Source: Denitromonas halophila
GTDB taxonomy: Bacteria > Pseudomonadota > Gammaproteobacteria > Burkholderiales > Rhodocyclaceae
DNA length: 64,000 bases
Direction of reading: 5' to 3'
NCBI RefSeq assembly: GCF_007625155.1
Contig: NZ_VMNK01000002.1
Span: 124,001-188,000 of the forward strand
Shown piece by piece: positions 50,397-60,098 of the stretch. Numbering within the stretch: position 1 is the first letter of the stretch; each line of letters opens with the position of its first letter. A model generated the notes under the pieces. That model worked only from the letters and a program-made list of their open reading frames with translations. It made no database searches and had not been told where the DNA came from. A program made the position numbers and the translations under genes.

Positions 50397-51437
50397 ATGT
50401 CACCTGCCAGCCGTGCCGATGCTTTTGCAGTTCTCGATCTCGCCCCCGGCGCCTTGCCGGCCGAGATCAAGCGCGCATTCCGCCGCCTGGCCATGCAGTG
50501 GCATCCGGATCGCAACAACGGTCACGGTGCGGCGGAGCGTTTCCGGCAGATCAAGGCGGCGCACGATTATCTGGTGCGGGGCAGCGATGAAGACGACGAG
50601 GTAACGCCCGCGGCCGACGCTGAAAGCGCACCCGTGCGGGGTCCGGATCAGCACGAAACCCTGTGGCTGGATATCGAAGAGGCCATTTTTGGCGGCGTGC
50701 ATGTGCTGGAGCTCGAACGCCCCGAAACCTGTGGTGAGTGCGCCGGCACCGGGCGGGTCACATTGGCCTCGTCGCGCATGTGCAGCTGCTGCCGCGGCAG
50801 TGGACGGGTGCGTAGCAAGACGGGGCTCGACCATTGCGATGCCTGCGGCGGCCGGGGCTACAGTGCCGAGGCGACCTGCGACACCTGCGCCGGGTCGGGC
50901 GAAACACGCTCGGGGCGCAAGGTGCGTGTGACTGTGCCGGCCGGTATGTGGCCGGGGCGGCGTCTGCGCCTGGCGGGCAAGGCTGCGGCGGTGGGTGATT
51001 TGCCGCCGGGCGACTTGTTGCTGCAGAGCCAGTTGCGGCTTCATGGCTTGTTTTCCCTGCGCGGAGACGCGCTGGAAGTGACTGTGCCAGTGCCTTTGTT
51101 TGATTTGTTGGCCGGCAGTGCGGTGGCGGTGCCAGTGCCGGGCGGCGAGACCGAGATGGTGAGCGTAACGGCGGGCACTGCCAGCGAAACCCGGCACACG
51201 CTGGTCGGTCACGGGCTGCCTTTGCGCAGCGGCGGGCGCGGTGATTTGAGCGTACTGCTGCAACCGGTGCTGCCCGAAAAACTTGGCAAGACCGATCTTG
51301 ACGCCTTGCGTGTACTGCAGGCCACTTTGGCCGGGCGTGAATCCCGTCTCTATCCGGATCTGACCGCGTGGCGGGCGCAGTGGCTCAGGGCGGAGCCAAA
51401 GAAAGGCGGTCGCAAGTCACGTAAAACACGTTCTTGA
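50397..51437 (+). CDS. DnaJ-like co-chaperone lacking the G/F linker
   Basis: The product is 346 residues. The J domain (about 8-62) has the HPD signature in LAMQWHPDRNN. Four zinc-binding repeats follow at about 110-175: CGECAGTG, CSCCRGSG, CDACGGRG and CDTCAGSG. A C-terminal substrate-binding region and a basic tail (KKGGRKSRKTRS) complete it. Canonical DnaJ has a long Gly/Phe region between the J and zinc domains; here there is a short acidic linker (SDEDDEVTPAADAES). It should stimulate an Hsp70 and is probably a second, specialised DnaJ. No dnaK is adjacent. Confidence 0.88.
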   Translation: MSPASRADAFAVLDLAPGALPAEIKRAFRRLAMQWHPDRNNGHGAAERFRQIKAAHDYLVRGSDEDDEVTPAADAESAPVRGPDQHETLWLDIEEAIFGGVHVLELERPETCGECAGTGRVTLASSRMCSCCRGSGRVRSKTGLDHCDACGGRGYSAEATCDTCAGSGETRSGRKVRVTVPAGMWPGRRLRLAGKAAAVGDLPPGDLLLQSQLRLHGLFSLRGDALEVTVPVPLFDLLAGSAVAVPVPGGETEMVSVTAGTASETRHTLVGHGLPLRSGGRGDLSVLLQPVLPEKLGKTDLDALRVLQATLAGRESRLYPDLTAWRAQWLRAEPKKGGRKSRKTRS

Positions 51438-51461
51438 AACCGCCGCTCGGGCGGATATGCA

Positions 51462-51501
51462 AAAACACCGGATCGGCCGTGAGGCGTTCCGGTGTTTTTT
51501 T
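51462..51501. terminator. Bidirectional rho-independent terminator
   Basis: AAAACACCGGA and TCCGGTGTTTT pair perfectly (11 base pairs) around a 15-base loop, flanked by A5 on the left and T7 on the right. It ends the DnaJ-like gene on the plus strand and the PEP-CTERM gene on the minus strand. Confidence 0.85.
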
Positions 51502-51514
51502 GGTGGAGGCAGGC

Positions 51515-52324
51515 TTATCGACGACGGTGCGCGATCAAGCCCATCAGGCCGAGGCCGGCCAGCAGCATGGCGTAGGACTCAGGCTCGGGCACGGCAGCCG
51601 CGATGCCGTAGTTGATGCCGGCGATGGAGTGGAGCGAGACGCTGGGTGCAGCAGCCATGGCAAAGCTGGTGGTGTTGCTGAAGTCTGCAATGCCACCGTT
51701 GGTGGCATTGACTGAAAAGCTGGCGATGATGCCGTAGGTCTTGCCATATTCGAAATCGAAGCTGGACTGGAAGCTGTCATCCACGGTCACCAATTGGCGG
51801 CCGCTGATGCTGCGAGTGTCGGCGGCAAGCAGCAAGGGGTTGGACAGGCTGTAGCTGCCGTTGACATCGGTCACGTCGTAGAGCGCGATGTTCAGGTCGT
51901 AGCCGGCATTACCGACGCTGGTGCCGGTGAGGGTGCCGGTCAGGAGCGCGGTGAGACTCGCCGTGCCCATGCCGCTGCCGCCCGAGAACGTGATGAAGTC
52001 GGTCAGGCTGGCGGTGGCCAGGGCATTTGCCGTACCGATGCTGCCGCTTGTGGTGGGGTAAGTGGTGCCGGCAAAGGCGGACAGCGCCGTGTTGTCGAGC
52101 TTGGCGCGGGCTTCGAATCCATAGCCATTCTTGTCTGCGGCGACTGAAACCAGGTCTCCGAGCGTGTCTGACTCTGTCATGTCGAGTTGGCTCGACTTGG
52201 GGCCTTGCGTGTAGCTATAACCACCGGATGCAGTGCTGGTGAGCTCCACCGTAGGCAGCGCCCATGCCGACGGTGCGGCGATGGCGAAGCTGATGGCGAG
52301 AATGGTGAGTGGGGGTGAATGCAT
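51515..52324 (-). CDS. PEP-CTERM sorting domain protein
   Basis: The product is 269 residues. An AGGAGA site precedes ATG at 52324. The signal peptide ends around A-P-S-A-W-A. The mature protein is rich in S, T, G and A, beta-prone and without recognised domains. The C-terminus VPEPESYAMLLAGLGLMG, a short hydrophobic helix and HRRR is the PEP-CTERM tag. Such proteins are exported, processed by exosortase and often linked to exopolysaccharide or floc formation in Zoogloea-type bacteria. Specific function unknown. It is transcribed singly. Confidence 0.88.
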   Translation of the reverse strand: MHSPPLTILAISFAIAAPSAWALPTVELTSTASGGYSYTQGPKSSQLDMTESDTLGDLVSVAADKNGYGFEARAKLDNTALSAFAGTTYPTTSGSIGTANALATASLTDFITFSGGSGMGTASLTALLTGTLTGTSVGNAGYDLNIALYDVTDVNGSYSLSNPLLLAADTRSISGRQLVTVDDSFQSSFDFEYGKTYGIIASFSVNATNGGIADFSNTTSFAMAAAPSVSLHSIAGINYGIAAAVPEPESYAMLLAGLGLMGLIAHRRR

Positions 52325-52782
52325 AGTGCGTCTCCTGGAGACAAGGGAAGTCGGGCATTTGTGTTCAATGCCACGTTGAAACGATCAGCCTGTGCAGGTA
52401 TATCACCGCATCAGTCAGCAAAGACATTGTCATCGATTGGAAATTGAAACGGAATATTTGTAAGCGCCGTCGGCTTGCACCTGGCTTGCCGCTCCTGCCG
52501 GATCCGACCGGGGTAGCCGCGGTTTGGCTGCGTCGAGGCTGAAGGCCTTGCCGATAAAGAGAGACACGCGTCGGACGTCACATCAATTACCAGTCGAGAT
52601 GCCAGCGTGGCACGGTCTGTGCCGTACGCCGGCGCGGATGATGTCCTGTCACAAATGATGAGCGAGTGATGGTCATACGGGCGGGGGCGCGTGCTGCTTG
52701 CACTTTGCGTCGAGGGCTGCTGCGTTACACTCCGCGCTTAGGCCGACGTCCGGCGCCGGGCGCCAGTCCTCGAGAGGTGTAC
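52325..52782. other. Intergenic region between divergent PEP-CTERM and DUF1304 genes
   Basis: No credible gene is seen in these 458 bases. Near the left end is the minus-strand ribosome-binding site for the PEP-CTERM gene and an AT-rich stretch (about 52385-52460) that could hold its promoter. On the right, TTTGCG (52704-52709) and TACACT (52726-52731), 16 bases apart, are a possible promoter for the DUF1304 gene. The middle has lower GC than its neighbours but no clear structure. Confidence 0.5.
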
Positions 52783-53139
52783 ATGGCTACGCTCAGTTCG
52801 ATTGTCACCGCGCTCGTCGCGCTGATCCACGTCTATATACTGGTGCTCGAGATGTTTCTGTGGGACAAGCCTGCGGGCTTGCGGGCGTTTGGCCTGACGC
52901 TGGACGCGGCGCGAGCGTCCAAAGTGTTGGCCGCGAATCAGGGGCTGTACAACGGCTTTCTCGCCGCCGGCCTGATCTGGGGGCTCAGCCTTGGGGCGGA
53001 AGGCGGGCCGGTGAAAGTCTTCTTTCTGCTCTGTGTGCTGATCGCCGGGGTGTATGGCGCGGCCACGGCAAGCAAGAAAATCCTCTATGTGCAGGCGCTG
53101 CCCGCAGCGCTTGGGCTGGTATTGCTGGCGCTCGCGTAG
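52783..53139 (+). CDS. DUF1304 family membrane protein
   Basis: The product is 118 residues from ATG at 52783, after GAGAGG. Four hydrophobic helices are visible: SSIVTALVALIHVYILVLEM, GLYNGFLAAGLIWGLSLG, KVFFLLCVLIAGVYGAATA and ALPAALGLVLLALA. The combination of IHVYI, F-L-W and N-Q-G-L-Y-N-G-F-L-A is characteristic of DUF1304, an inner-membrane family of unknown function. The open frame extends upstream but without family similarity. Confidence 0.88.
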   Translation: MATLSSIVTALVALIHVYILVLEMFLWDKPAGLRAFGLTLDAARASKVLAANQGLYNGFLAAGLIWGLSLGAEGGPVKVFFLLCVLIAGVYGAATASKKILYVQALPAALGLVLLALA

Positions 53140-53158
53140 TCGCCACGGCCAGCGTTGC

Positions 53159-53866
53159 TTACGGGCAGGCTCGCATCCGGCTTTCGACTTCGCGGTAAGA
53201 CGCAGGCGAGTCGATACTGGCGTGCGCCGCGCCAACGCCGGCGTCCAGTCGTGCCAGTAAGGGCGCGACTCGCGCCTTGATCTGCACTGACAGGCCGCGC
53301 TGCATGGCCTGCCGGGAGGCAAAGTACAGCGGCTTGGGCGGCCCCTGACGGAGGCGGGTTTCGATCAGGCGGGCGCCGGCCCGGTAGTGATTGCGCCAGA
53401 TCGCCACATGTTGCTGCTCGTGCGCGCCGACCACGCGGCGCTGGCACGCCGTTGTCAGTTCGCGCGCCAGCGAGACGGTCATCTCCGAAAACCCCAGATG
53501 CAGCGTGATGTCCGGTGCGGCACAGACTCGCCCGTCGGTGTCGACAAGCGCCCGGGCGGTCACTTCCAGCCGGCTCTGCGGTGTGGCATGGGTGACGCCG
53601 AGCACGCTGTGATTCCGGCTCGCGGCCGCGCCTGAGCGACGCCCGAGTGCGGTGGTGTCGTGGCGATTGTCATACGCGACGGGGTGGTCCTCGAACACCA
53701 CGCGCACGCTCGCGGCCGCGGCCAGGGCGTTGCAGCGTGCGGCGAAGTCGGGGGAGGTGGCGCTCGCGGGCAGGGGCGTCAGACAGACGACCACCATCGC
53801 GCATCGCACCAGCGTCGCGGGAAGTCGTAGAAGCGCTTGCCGTGAGAGACGGCCGGACAGTGGCAT
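53159..53866 (-). CDS. Putative secreted zinc-dependent protease (DUF922-like)
   Basis: The product is 235 residues from ATG at 53866. A hydrophobic N-terminal segment (VRCAMVVVCLTPLPASA) looks like a signal peptide. Further on, TLHLGFSEMTVSLARELTTACQR precedes GAHEQQHVAIWRNHY, an H-E-x-x-H zinc motif placed as in DUF922 proteins. Peptidase activity is inferred from the motif only. Four cysteines in the mature part may form disulfides. Gene context gives no function. Confidence 0.65.
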   Translation of the reverse strand: MPLSGRLSRQALLRLPATLVRCAMVVVCLTPLPASATSPDFAARCNALAAAASVRVVFEDHPVAYDNRHDTTALGRRSGAAASRNHSVLGVTHATPQSRLEVTARALVDTDGRVCAAPDITLHLGFSEMTVSLARELTTACQRRVVGAHEQQHVAIWRNHYRAGARLIETRLRQGPPKPLYFASRQAMQRGLSVQIKARVAPLLARLDAGVGAAHASIDSPASYREVESRMRACP

Positions 53867-53966
53867 GTGATGGGCCGGTGCGGGGGAGGCCTCGATCTTA
53901 GCGGAATCGGGTCGAGGCGGCGTGACACGAAAGACGGCGAAACGGTCTGCCCGGCGGTGCCGATGC

Positions 53967-54428
53967 TTAGTCCGCCGAGGGCGCGCTGTCTTTTCCGAGG
54001 TGTTGCACAAACAGCACGTCGCACTGATGCGTCGCGCAGTCGCGATAGAAGCGCTTGAGTTGCAGGAACTGGCGGGCAATGTTGCCTTTGTCAGTGGCCG
54101 CGGCGATATCACGACGGCTGATGGCTTTGGCAAGCGCGCCGGGGGCGACGGCGTCGATGCGATCGGCGAGGTCAGGCAAACGATAGGCGGGGATGTAGCG
54201 CGCCGCCGCGGTTTTGGGAATGGTCAGCGGCTGGACGCCAATGGCGTCAGGCAGGGCGAGGCGCTCGCACAGGGCTGCCAGGCTGTCGCCGGCGTCGGTG
54301 AGGTCGAGTTGTGCTTTGGCCGCAACGGCATGGGTACCGCTCACAAATTGCGCCAGATCGTCGCGCGTGCGAATACGGTTCCCGAAGGCTTTGGGCGGCA
54401 GGGCATGGAAGACGCCACGGATGGTCAC
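53967..54428 (-). CDS. Conserved-looking protein of unknown function
   Basis: The product is 153 residues with a GTG start at 54428 and a purine-rich GGGGGA site upstream. I do not recognise the family. There is no signal peptide or membrane segment. The N-terminus is VFHALPPKAFGNRIRTRDDL, and the C-terminal half is helical with KGNIARQFLQLKRFYRDCATHQCDVLFVQHL containing two cysteines four residues apart. It is 100 bases upstream of the DUF922-like gene on the same strand, but no functional link is evident. The coding call rests on the ribosome-binding site and on normal codon use. Confidence 0.55.
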   Translation of the reverse strand: MTIRGVFHALPPKAFGNRIRTRDDLAQFVSGTHAVAAKAQLDLTDAGDSLAALCERLALPDAIGVQPLTIPKTAAARYIPAYRLPDLADRIDAVAPGALAKAISRRDIAAATDKGNIARQFLQLKRFYRDCATHQCDVLFVQHLGKDSAPSAD

Positions 54429-54530
54429 GGTGAGTATCCCCCGGTAAAAACCCGTAGTTTAGTGGTAGTGACGCGATGGCGTGCGTGCCGAATTCCACTG
54501 GCGGGCACACTTGTGCGTTGGCGGGCGTGC

Positions 54531-55058
54531 TCAGGCGTTGCGTCTACGCTTGGCGGGTCGGGCTTTGCCGGGGCGTGGCGCCGGCTTGTGGGGGAGGCCG
54601 AGCGCGGCGCGGGAGAGCCGGTCGGCTGTCTGGTTGCGATGCCGGGGGATCCAGCGGAATTCGACATGCGCGAAGCGGCTCGCCCAGTCTTGCACCTGAG
54701 CGATCAGCGCGACCAGCCGTGGTACGGCGGTGTGGTCCAGGCCCGCTCCGTGGCGCACCGCGAAGTCGCTGTCGCCGGTGAGGATGAGGTGTCGGGCGCC
54801 AGCGGCGTGTGCGTGGGTGAGCGCGAGGCAGACCGCCTGAAGCTCCGCTTCGTTGCTGCAGCCGGTGCCGTCGCCGCGGGTCGAGAACTCGGTTTGCGCG
54901 CCGTCGGGCGATTGCAGCACCACGCCAAGGCCGAGTTTGCCGGGGTTGGGCGCGGCGGAGCCGTCGAACCAGGCGTGCCAACAGGCGGGCGAGTCGGAGG
55001 TGTCAGGCGTTGGATCAGCGGGCACTGCGGTGGCTCGGTGGGCGGGGTGAGCGCTCAT
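54531..55058 (-). CDS. RNase H-like (type I) protein
   Basis: The product is 175 residues. The RNase H fold and acidic residues are present: first aspartate in [12 protein letters not shown], glutamate in [14 protein letters not shown], second aspartate in LTGDSDFAV, and the late aspartate in [19 protein letters not shown] motif lies just before the last. It lacks the basic handle of E. coli RnhA and ends in a basic tail (PAKRRRNA). It probably degrades RNA in RNA-DNA hybrids, or belongs to the RnhA-like group found beside a standard rnhA. It is 34 bases after the ilvE stop. Confidence 0.85.
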   Translation of the reverse strand: MSAHPAHRATAVPADPTPDTSDSPACWHAWFDGSAAPNPGKLGLGVVLQSPDGAQTEFSTRGDGTGCSNEAELQAVCLALTHAHAAGARHLILTGDSDFAVRHGAGLDHTAVPRLVALIAQVQDWASRFAHVEFRWIPRHRNQTADRLSRAALGLPHKPAPRPGKARPAKRRRNA

Positions 55059-55092
55059 CTTGCCACCGCCCGCGAGGCGATGCTACACCGCG

Positions 55093-56013
55093 TCAGCAGG
55101 GTGTCAGCCAGTGTGCGTGGGTCGTGTCTTCGCCACGCACCGTCGCGAAGAATCGGTGCTGCAAGTCCTGCGTGATCGGGCCGGGCTGGCCGCTGCCGAC
55201 GCGACGGCGGTCGACTTCCACCACCGGCGTCACCTCGGCCGCCGTGCCGGTGAAGAACACCTCGTCGGCGACGTACAACTCGTCGCGGGTGATTCGGCGG
55301 GCGGCGATCTCCAGCCCGGCGTCCGCTGCCAGTGCGTGGATGGTGCGCCGGGTGATGCCGTCGAGGGCGGAGGTGATCTCGGGCTCGTAGAGTTTGCCGC
55401 GTTTGACCACAAACACGTTCTCGCCGGGCCCCTCGGCGACAAAGCCGTCGGTGTCGAGCAGGAGGGCTTCGTCGTAGCCTTCCTGCCGCGCCTCGCGACA
55501 GGCGAGGATGGAGTTGGTGTAAGTGGACACCGACTTGGCGCGGCACATCTGCACGTTCACGTGATGGCGGGCAAAACTGGCCACCTTGACGCGGATGCCC
55601 TTGTCCAGGCCGTCGGCGCCCAGATAGGCGCCCCAGGCCCAGGCGGCGATCATCACATGCACCTCGGTGCCGACCGGATCGACGCCGGCTTTTTCGGCGC
55701 CGAGATACACCAGCGGGCGGATGTAACCGCTTGCCAGATCGTTCTTGCCGATGGCGTCGATGCAGGCCTGGCGCAGCGTGGATGGATCGTAAGGCATGTC
55801 GAGGCCGAGAATCTTGGCCGAGTCAAACAGGCGCTCGATGTGTTCGTCCAGCCGAAAGATCGCCGGGCCGGTGGGCGTAGCGTAGGCGCGGATGCCCTCG
55901 AAGCAGCCCAGGCCGTAGTGCAGGGTGTGGGTCATGGCGTGCACTCTGGCGTCGCGCCAGGGCGTCCATTGCCCGTCCATCCAGATCCAGCCGTCGCGGT
56001 TTTCCATACTCAT
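55093..56013 (-). CDS. ilvE: Branched-chain amino acid aminotransferase
   Basis: The product is 306 residues from ATG at 56013 (M-S-M-E-N-R-D-G); a TTG at 56028 is a less likely start. It is a fold-IV PLP enzyme for the last step of isoleucine, leucine and valine synthesis. Motifs are [13 protein letters not shown], the PLP lysine in [34 protein letters not shown] and [17 protein letters not shown]. It is divergent from glpK and upstream of the RNase H-like gene. Confidence 0.95.
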   Translation of the reverse strand: MSMENRDGWIWMDGQWTPWRDARVHAMTHTLHYGLGCFEGIRAYATPTGPAIFRLDEHIERLFDSAKILGLDMPYDPSTLRQACIDAIGKNDLASGYIRPLVYLGAEKAGVDPVGTEVHVMIAAWAWGAYLGADGLDKGIRVKVASFARHHVNVQMCRAKSVSTYTNSILACREARQEGYDEALLLDTDGFVAEGPGENVFVVKRGKLYEPEITSALDGITRRTIHALAADAGLEIAARRITRDELYVADEVFFTGTAAEVTPVVEVDRRRVGSGQPGPITQDLQHRFFATVRGEDTTHAHWLTPC

Positions 56014-56343
56014 GATGTGCGTCCTCAAAATGCTTTGAATGAACCGGCAAAGCCTTGCCGGCAGGACGTCCGTTGTGCGGTGCGGTGGCCCGAGGGGGTG
56101 CCGGTGGCCGGGTGGGCGAGGGCAGGATCGGGCGGTGAGGCGATGGGCTCAGCTTGGGGCAGGGCGCGGCGAGGTTCAAACGAAAAGCATGGTGTTAAAG
56201 ATGAATCACATTCATCTGTTGGGTGCGTTGTTGTTTCGCCGGATAGGCGAATCCGCTATCGTCGAAGTCATCGGCACATCTACCAGCCTGCGGTGCGGGC
56301 ACACCCCCGGCGGGTGCGGCCGAGAACCCAAAGGGAATTGCTC
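56014..56343. promoter_or_regulatory. Divergent ilvE/glpK control region with nested inverted repeats
   Basis: 330 bases without a gene. TTCGCC-GGATA-GGCGAA (56235-56251) is a perfect 6-base inverted repeat, overlapped by CGGAT-N6-ATCCG (56240-56255). A TTTCGC/TATCGT pair 17 bases apart lies across it, so a repressor there could control glpK. CCGGCAAAGCCTTGCCGG near 56051 is another hairpin, close to ilvE. No attenuator peptide is obvious. A GlpR site is possible but the sequence does not match the E. coli consensus. Confidence 0.4.
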
Positions 56344-57834
56344 ATGGATTACATCCTTGCGCTTGATCAGGGCACGACCAGCTCCCGCGCGATGCTGTTC
56401 GACGCCAAGGCGCGGGTGTGTGCACTGGCGCAGCAGGAGTTTGCCCAGCATTTTCCGCGGCCGGGCTGGGTCGAGCATGACGCCAACGAAATCTGGCAGA
56501 CGCAACTGGCCTGTGCGCGGCAGGCGCTGGCCGAGGCAGGCGTGGCGCCGGGGGCGGTGCGCGGGGTGGGCATCAGCAACCAGCGCGAGACCACCGTGCT
56601 GTGGGACCGCGCCAGCGGTGAGCCCGTGGCGCCGGCCATCGTCTGGCAAGACCGCCGCACCGCCGAAGCCTGCGACGCGTTGCGCGCTCAGGGCCATGCG
56701 CCGCTGATTCGCGCGCGCACCGGGTTGGAGCTGGACGCGTATTTTTCGGCCACCAAACTCGCCTGGCTACTCGACACCGTGTCGGGTGCGCGTGCACGCG
56801 CGGCGGCGGGCGAGCTGGCCTTTGGCACCATCGACAGTTGGCTGGTGTGGCGCCTCACCGATGGCGCCCGTCATGTGACCGATGCCAGCAACGCTGCCCG
56901 CACGATGCTGTTCGACATTCACCGCCAGCGGTGGGACGACGATCTGGTGGCGCTGTTCGACATCCCCCGTGCGGTGTTGCCAACGGTGGTGGCGTCCAGC
57001 GGTGTGCTGGGCGAGTGCGCGCCGGATGTGCTGGGCGCGACGATCCCGATCGCCGGCGTGGCGGGCGACCAGCAGGCGGCCACCTTTGGCCAAGCCTGTC
57101 TAGCGCCCGGCATGGCCAAGAACACGTATGGCACGGGCTGTTTCCTCACGCTCAACACCGGTCAGCAGCCGGTCGAATCGCAGCATCGCCTGCTCACCAC
57201 CATCGGCTGGCAGCGGCCCGAGGGGACCGACTATCTGCTCGAAGGCGGTGTGTTCATGGCCGGCGCCGTGGTGCAGTGGCTGCGCGATGGGCTCGGCCTG
57301 ATCCGCTCGGCGGGCGACATCGAAGCACTCGCCGCGCAGGTGAGCGATAGCGGTGAGGTGGTGATGGTGCCGGCCTTCGCCGGGCTCGGCGCGCCGCACT
57401 GGGACGCCTACGCGCGCGGCAGTCTGATGGGCATGACGCGTGGCACCACGGCGGCCCACATCGCCCGCGCCGCGTTGGAGGCGGTGGCGCTGCAAAATGT
57501 CGATCTGCTCACCGCCATGGCCGCCGATGGGGCGGAGGTCAAAGAGCTGCGCGTCGATGGCGGCATGACCCGCAATAACCTGCTCATGCAGTTGCAGGCC
57601 GACTTGCTCGGCGTGCCGGTGCTGCGCCCGCAGCAGACCGAAACCACGGCCCTGGGCGCGGCCTTTCTGGCCGGCCGGGCGGTCGGTGTGTGGCCGGACG
57701 ACGCGGCTCTTGCCGCGCACTGGCAGCTTGACCGGGCGTTTGAGCCGAATGCCTCGGCTGACTGGCGCGAGGCCTTGATCGCGCGTTGGCACAAGGCTAT
57801 CGAGCGCAACCGGGGCTGGGCCGATGGCGCCTGA
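56344..57834 (+). CDS. glpK: Glycerol kinase
   Basis: The product is 496 residues from ATG at 56344 ([15 protein letters not shown]); AAGGGA lies eight bases upstream. The frame is open far upstream over ilvE but that is shadow. It phosphorylates glycerol to glycerol-3-phosphate. Motifs are [11 protein letters not shown], the glycerol-binding ISNQRETT and [29 protein letters not shown] and [10 protein letters not shown]. The FBP-regulation details cannot be read. It overlaps glpD by 11 bases. No glpF or glpR gene is in the window. Confidence 0.95.
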   Translation: MDYILALDQGTTSSRAMLFDAKARVCALAQQEFAQHFPRPGWVEHDANEIWQTQLACARQALAEAGVAPGAVRGVGISNQRETTVLWDRASGEPVAPAIVWQDRRTAEACDALRAQGHAPLIRARTGLELDAYFSATKLAWLLDTVSGARARAAAGELAFGTIDSWLVWRLTDGARHVTDASNAARTMLFDIHRQRWDDDLVALFDIPRAVLPTVVASSGVLGECAPDVLGATIPIAGVAGDQQAATFGQACLAPGMAKNTYGTGCFLTLNTGQQPVESQHRLLTTIGWQRPEGTDYLLEGGVFMAGAVVQWLRDGLGLIRSAGDIEALAAQVSDSGEVVMVPAFAGLGAPHWDAYARGSLMGMTRGTTAAHIARAALEAVALQNVDLLTAMAADGAEVKELRVDGGMTRNNLLMQLQADLLGVPVLRPQQTETTALGAAFLAGRAVGVWPDDAALAAHWQLDRAFEPNASADWREALIARWHKAIERNRGWADGA

Positions 57835-59347
57835 CGACATCAAGCTGGCGCCGCCCGCGCTGGCGCGACCGGCCTTGCTGGCGGCGGCGCAGGCCGTCGC
57901 GCAGTGGGACGTTATCATCATCGGCGGCGGCGCCACCGGCCTGGGCGCGGCGGTGGATGCCGCCAGCCGGGGCTATCGCACGCTGCTGCTGGAGGCGTAC
58001 GACTTTGCCAAGGGCACCAGCTCGCGCTCGACCAAGCTGATCCACGGCGGGGTGCGCTACCTTGGCCAGGGCCGGATCGCGCTGGTGCGCGAGGCGCTGG
58101 TCGAGCGCGCGCGTTTGCTCAAGAATGCGCCGGCGCAGGTCACGCCGCTGCGCTTCGTGGTGCCGGTCTACCGCCGCTGGGACCAGTTCAAGCTGCGCGT
58201 CGGTCTCACCGCCTACGAATGGTTGGCCGGGCGCTACAGCCTGGGGCGGGTGCGCGGTTTGTCGGTGGCCCAGACCCGCGCGGCGCTGCCCAACGCCCGG
58301 CCCGAGGGGCTGCTCGGCGGGGTGGAATATTTCGATGGACAGTTTGACGATGCCGGCCTGGCCATCGCCCTGGCGCAGACCGTGTTCGACCACGGCGGCA
58401 CGGCGCTCAACTATGCGCCGGTGACCGACCTGATCGAGACGGATGGGCGCATCACCGGCGTGCGCGGGCACGATGAAATCACCGGTCAGGCTTTGGAATT
58501 CATGGGCCGTGTGGTGATCAACGCCACCGGCGTGTGGGCCGACGACATCCGCCGCATGGCCATTCCCGATGCGCCGCCCATGCTCGCACCCAGCCAGGGC
58601 GTGCATGTGGTGGTCGATGCCGACTGGTTGCCCGGCGACACCGCGCTGCTGGTGCCCGAGACCGACGATGGCCGGGTGCTGTTCATGATCCCGTGGCAGG
58701 GCAAGGTCTTGCTCGGCACCACCGACACCCCGCGTGACGACATTCCGCTCGAACCGCAGGCGCAGGCCGCGGAGATCGACTTTATCCTCCGCACCGCCGC
58801 GCGCTATCTGCTACGCGCGCCCGGCCGTGCGGATATCAAGAGCGTGTTCGCCGGCCTGCGCCCGCTCATCGCCGCCGACCCCGACGCGCCGCGCAGCGAG
58901 CTGTCGCGCGAGCATGTGATCCGTGTCTCGCCGCAGGGGCTGATCACCATCGCAGGCGGCAAGTGGACGACGTATCGGCAGATGGCCGAAGAGGTGATCG
59001 ACCGTGCGGCGCGTGAGGCCGGTTTGAGCGCACGCGTCTGCCGCACTGCCGATCTGCCGCTGCACGTCGACCTTGTGCTCGCGGCTGGCGAACGCCTGCA
59101 TCCGCGTCTGGCGTTGACCGAAGCGCAGGTGCGCCACGCGGCGAGCGCGCAGTTTGCGCTGGCCGTCGAGGACGTGCTCGCCCGGCGCAGCCGCGCACTC
59201 TTTCTCGATGCCGACGCCGCATGCGCCGTCGCCCCCGAGGTGGCGCGCATCCTGGCCGATGAACTCGGCCGCGATGCCGACTGGCTGGGCGCGCAGATCT
59301 CGGATTTCACGGTGCTGGCTGCTGCGTATCACGCTGCGCCGGATTGA
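57824..59347 (+). CDS. glpD: Glycerol-3-phosphate dehydrogenase (FAD)
   Basis: The product is 507 residues, oxidising glycerol-3-phosphate to dihydroxyacetone phosphate and feeding electrons to quinone at the inner membrane. The FAD dinucleotide loop is [34 protein letters not shown] and [13 protein letters not shown] are GlpD signatures. The start overlaps glpK by 11 bases, indicating coupling. A stem-loop follows the stop. Confidence 0.95.
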   Translation: MAPDDIKLAPPALARPALLAAAQAVAQWDVIIIGGGATGLGAAVDAASRGYRTLLLEAYDFAKGTSSRSTKLIHGGVRYLGQGRIALVREALVERARLLKNAPAQVTPLRFVVPVYRRWDQFKLRVGLTAYEWLAGRYSLGRVRGLSVAQTRAALPNARPEGLLGGVEYFDGQFDDAGLAIALAQTVFDHGGTALNYAPVTDLIETDGRITGVRGHDEITGQALEFMGRVVINATGVWADDIRRMAIPDAPPMLAPSQGVHVVVDADWLPGDTALLVPETDDGRVLFMIPWQGKVLLGTTDTPRDDIPLEPQAQAAEIDFILRTAARYLLRAPGRADIKSVFAGLRPLIAADPDAPRSELSREHVIRVSPQGLITIAGGKWTTYRQMAEEVIDRAAREAGLSARVCRTADLPLHVDLVLAAGERLHPRLALTEAQVRHAASAQFALAVEDVLARRSRALFLDADAACAVAPEVARILADELGRDADWLGAQISDFTVLAAAYHAAPD

Positions 59348-59361
59348 TGTCGAAATGCTGA

Positions 59362-59380
59362 GCCGGCGCCATTCGCCGGC
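59362..59380 (+). terminator. Probable terminator after glpD
   Basis: GCCGGCG and CGCCGGC form a 7-base-pair GC stem with a CCATT loop, 15 bases after the glpD stop, followed by ATTCTT. The T tract is weak, so termination may be partial. Confidence 0.5.
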
Positions 59381-59427
59381 ATTCTTGCGCGACATCAAGA
59401 ATTTCGAAATTTAAGTCGCCACCCTCT

Positions 59428-59454
59428 TAAGAGACGGGCTGTCCGGAACGATAA
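59428..59454 (+). promoter_or_regulatory. Sigma-28 (FliA)-type promoter for the PAS-chemoreceptor pair
   Basis: TAAG (59428-59431), a 15-base spacer, and AACGATAA (59447-59454) closely match the flagellar sigma-28 pattern TAAA-N15-GCCGATAA, with six of eight bases in the -10 element. It lies 108 bases before the PAS gene. Class III flagellar control fits the chemotaxis function of the genes. A 12-base palindrome AATTTCGAAATT is just upstream (59400-59411). Confidence 0.6.
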
Positions 59455-59561
59455 TCCCCCTGCAACCGGGGATTCGATGCGTGCCTGCGCGGATCCGCAT
59501 TCGTGTTCGACGGGCGGTGTCGCTCGCCGTCATGCCGAGCCAGGCAAAACAGGATCGTCAT

Positions 59562-60098
59562 ATGAAATCAGGCATCGTCCCGACGCAGCAGGAGGTTCGC
59601 TTCGAAAACCACGAGCTGATCGTTTCCAAGACCGACACCGCCGGTCGCCTCACCTATGCCAATCGCGTCTTCATGCGCGTGGCCAACTTCCCCGAAGGTG
59701 CGTTGCTGGGCAAACAGCACAACGTGATCCGGCATCCCGACATGCCGCGCGGCGCCTTCCGCCTGCTGTGGGACACGCTGGCGGAGGGGCGCGAGTGGTT
59801 TGGTTTCGTCAAGAACATGACCGCCGACGGTGGCTATTACTGGGTGTTCGCCAATGTGACGCCGGATCGCATGCAGGGTCGCGTCATCGGCTACTACTCG
59901 GTGCGTCGTCAGGCACCGAAGGGCGCGGTTGCGGAGATTGAGCCGATCTACCGGCAGATGTGCACGATCGAGGCCCAGGCGGGCAAGAAGAACGCGCCTG
60001 ATGCGTCGATCGACTGGCTCGGTGCCCAGCTGGCCGAGCGCGGTGTGAGCTACGAGCAGTTCGTGCTCGATTGCTACAAGCGCCATCTGGCAGCATGA
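59562..60098 (+). CDS. Free-standing Aer-type PAS domain protein
   Basis: The product is 178 residues from ATG at 59562. The single PAS domain (about 10-120) closely follows the FAD-binding PAS of the aerotaxis receptor Aer: a strand with [20 protein letters not shown], then [40 protein letters not shown] and a final GYYSVRR. In Aer the PAS is fused to the transducer; here it ends after a short helical tail with no membrane segment or signalling domain. The gene overlaps the next chemoreceptor by four bases, so the two proteins probably work as a pair. FAD binding is inferred. Confidence 0.85.
   Translation: MKSGIVPTQQEVRFENHELIVSKTDTAGRLTYANRVFMRVANFPEGALLGKQHNVIRHPDMPRGAFRLLWDTLAEGREWFGFVKNMTADGGYYWVFANVTPDRMQGRVIGYYSVRRQAPKGAVAEIEPIYRQMCTIEAQAGKKNAPDASIDWLGAQLAERGVSYEQFVLDCYKRHLAA

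Noticed and set aside
55060-56343. Upstream extension of the glpK open frame by 428 codons
   Set aside because: It runs opposite ilvE and has no family similarity; GlpK begins exactly at [11 protein letters not shown] at 56344.
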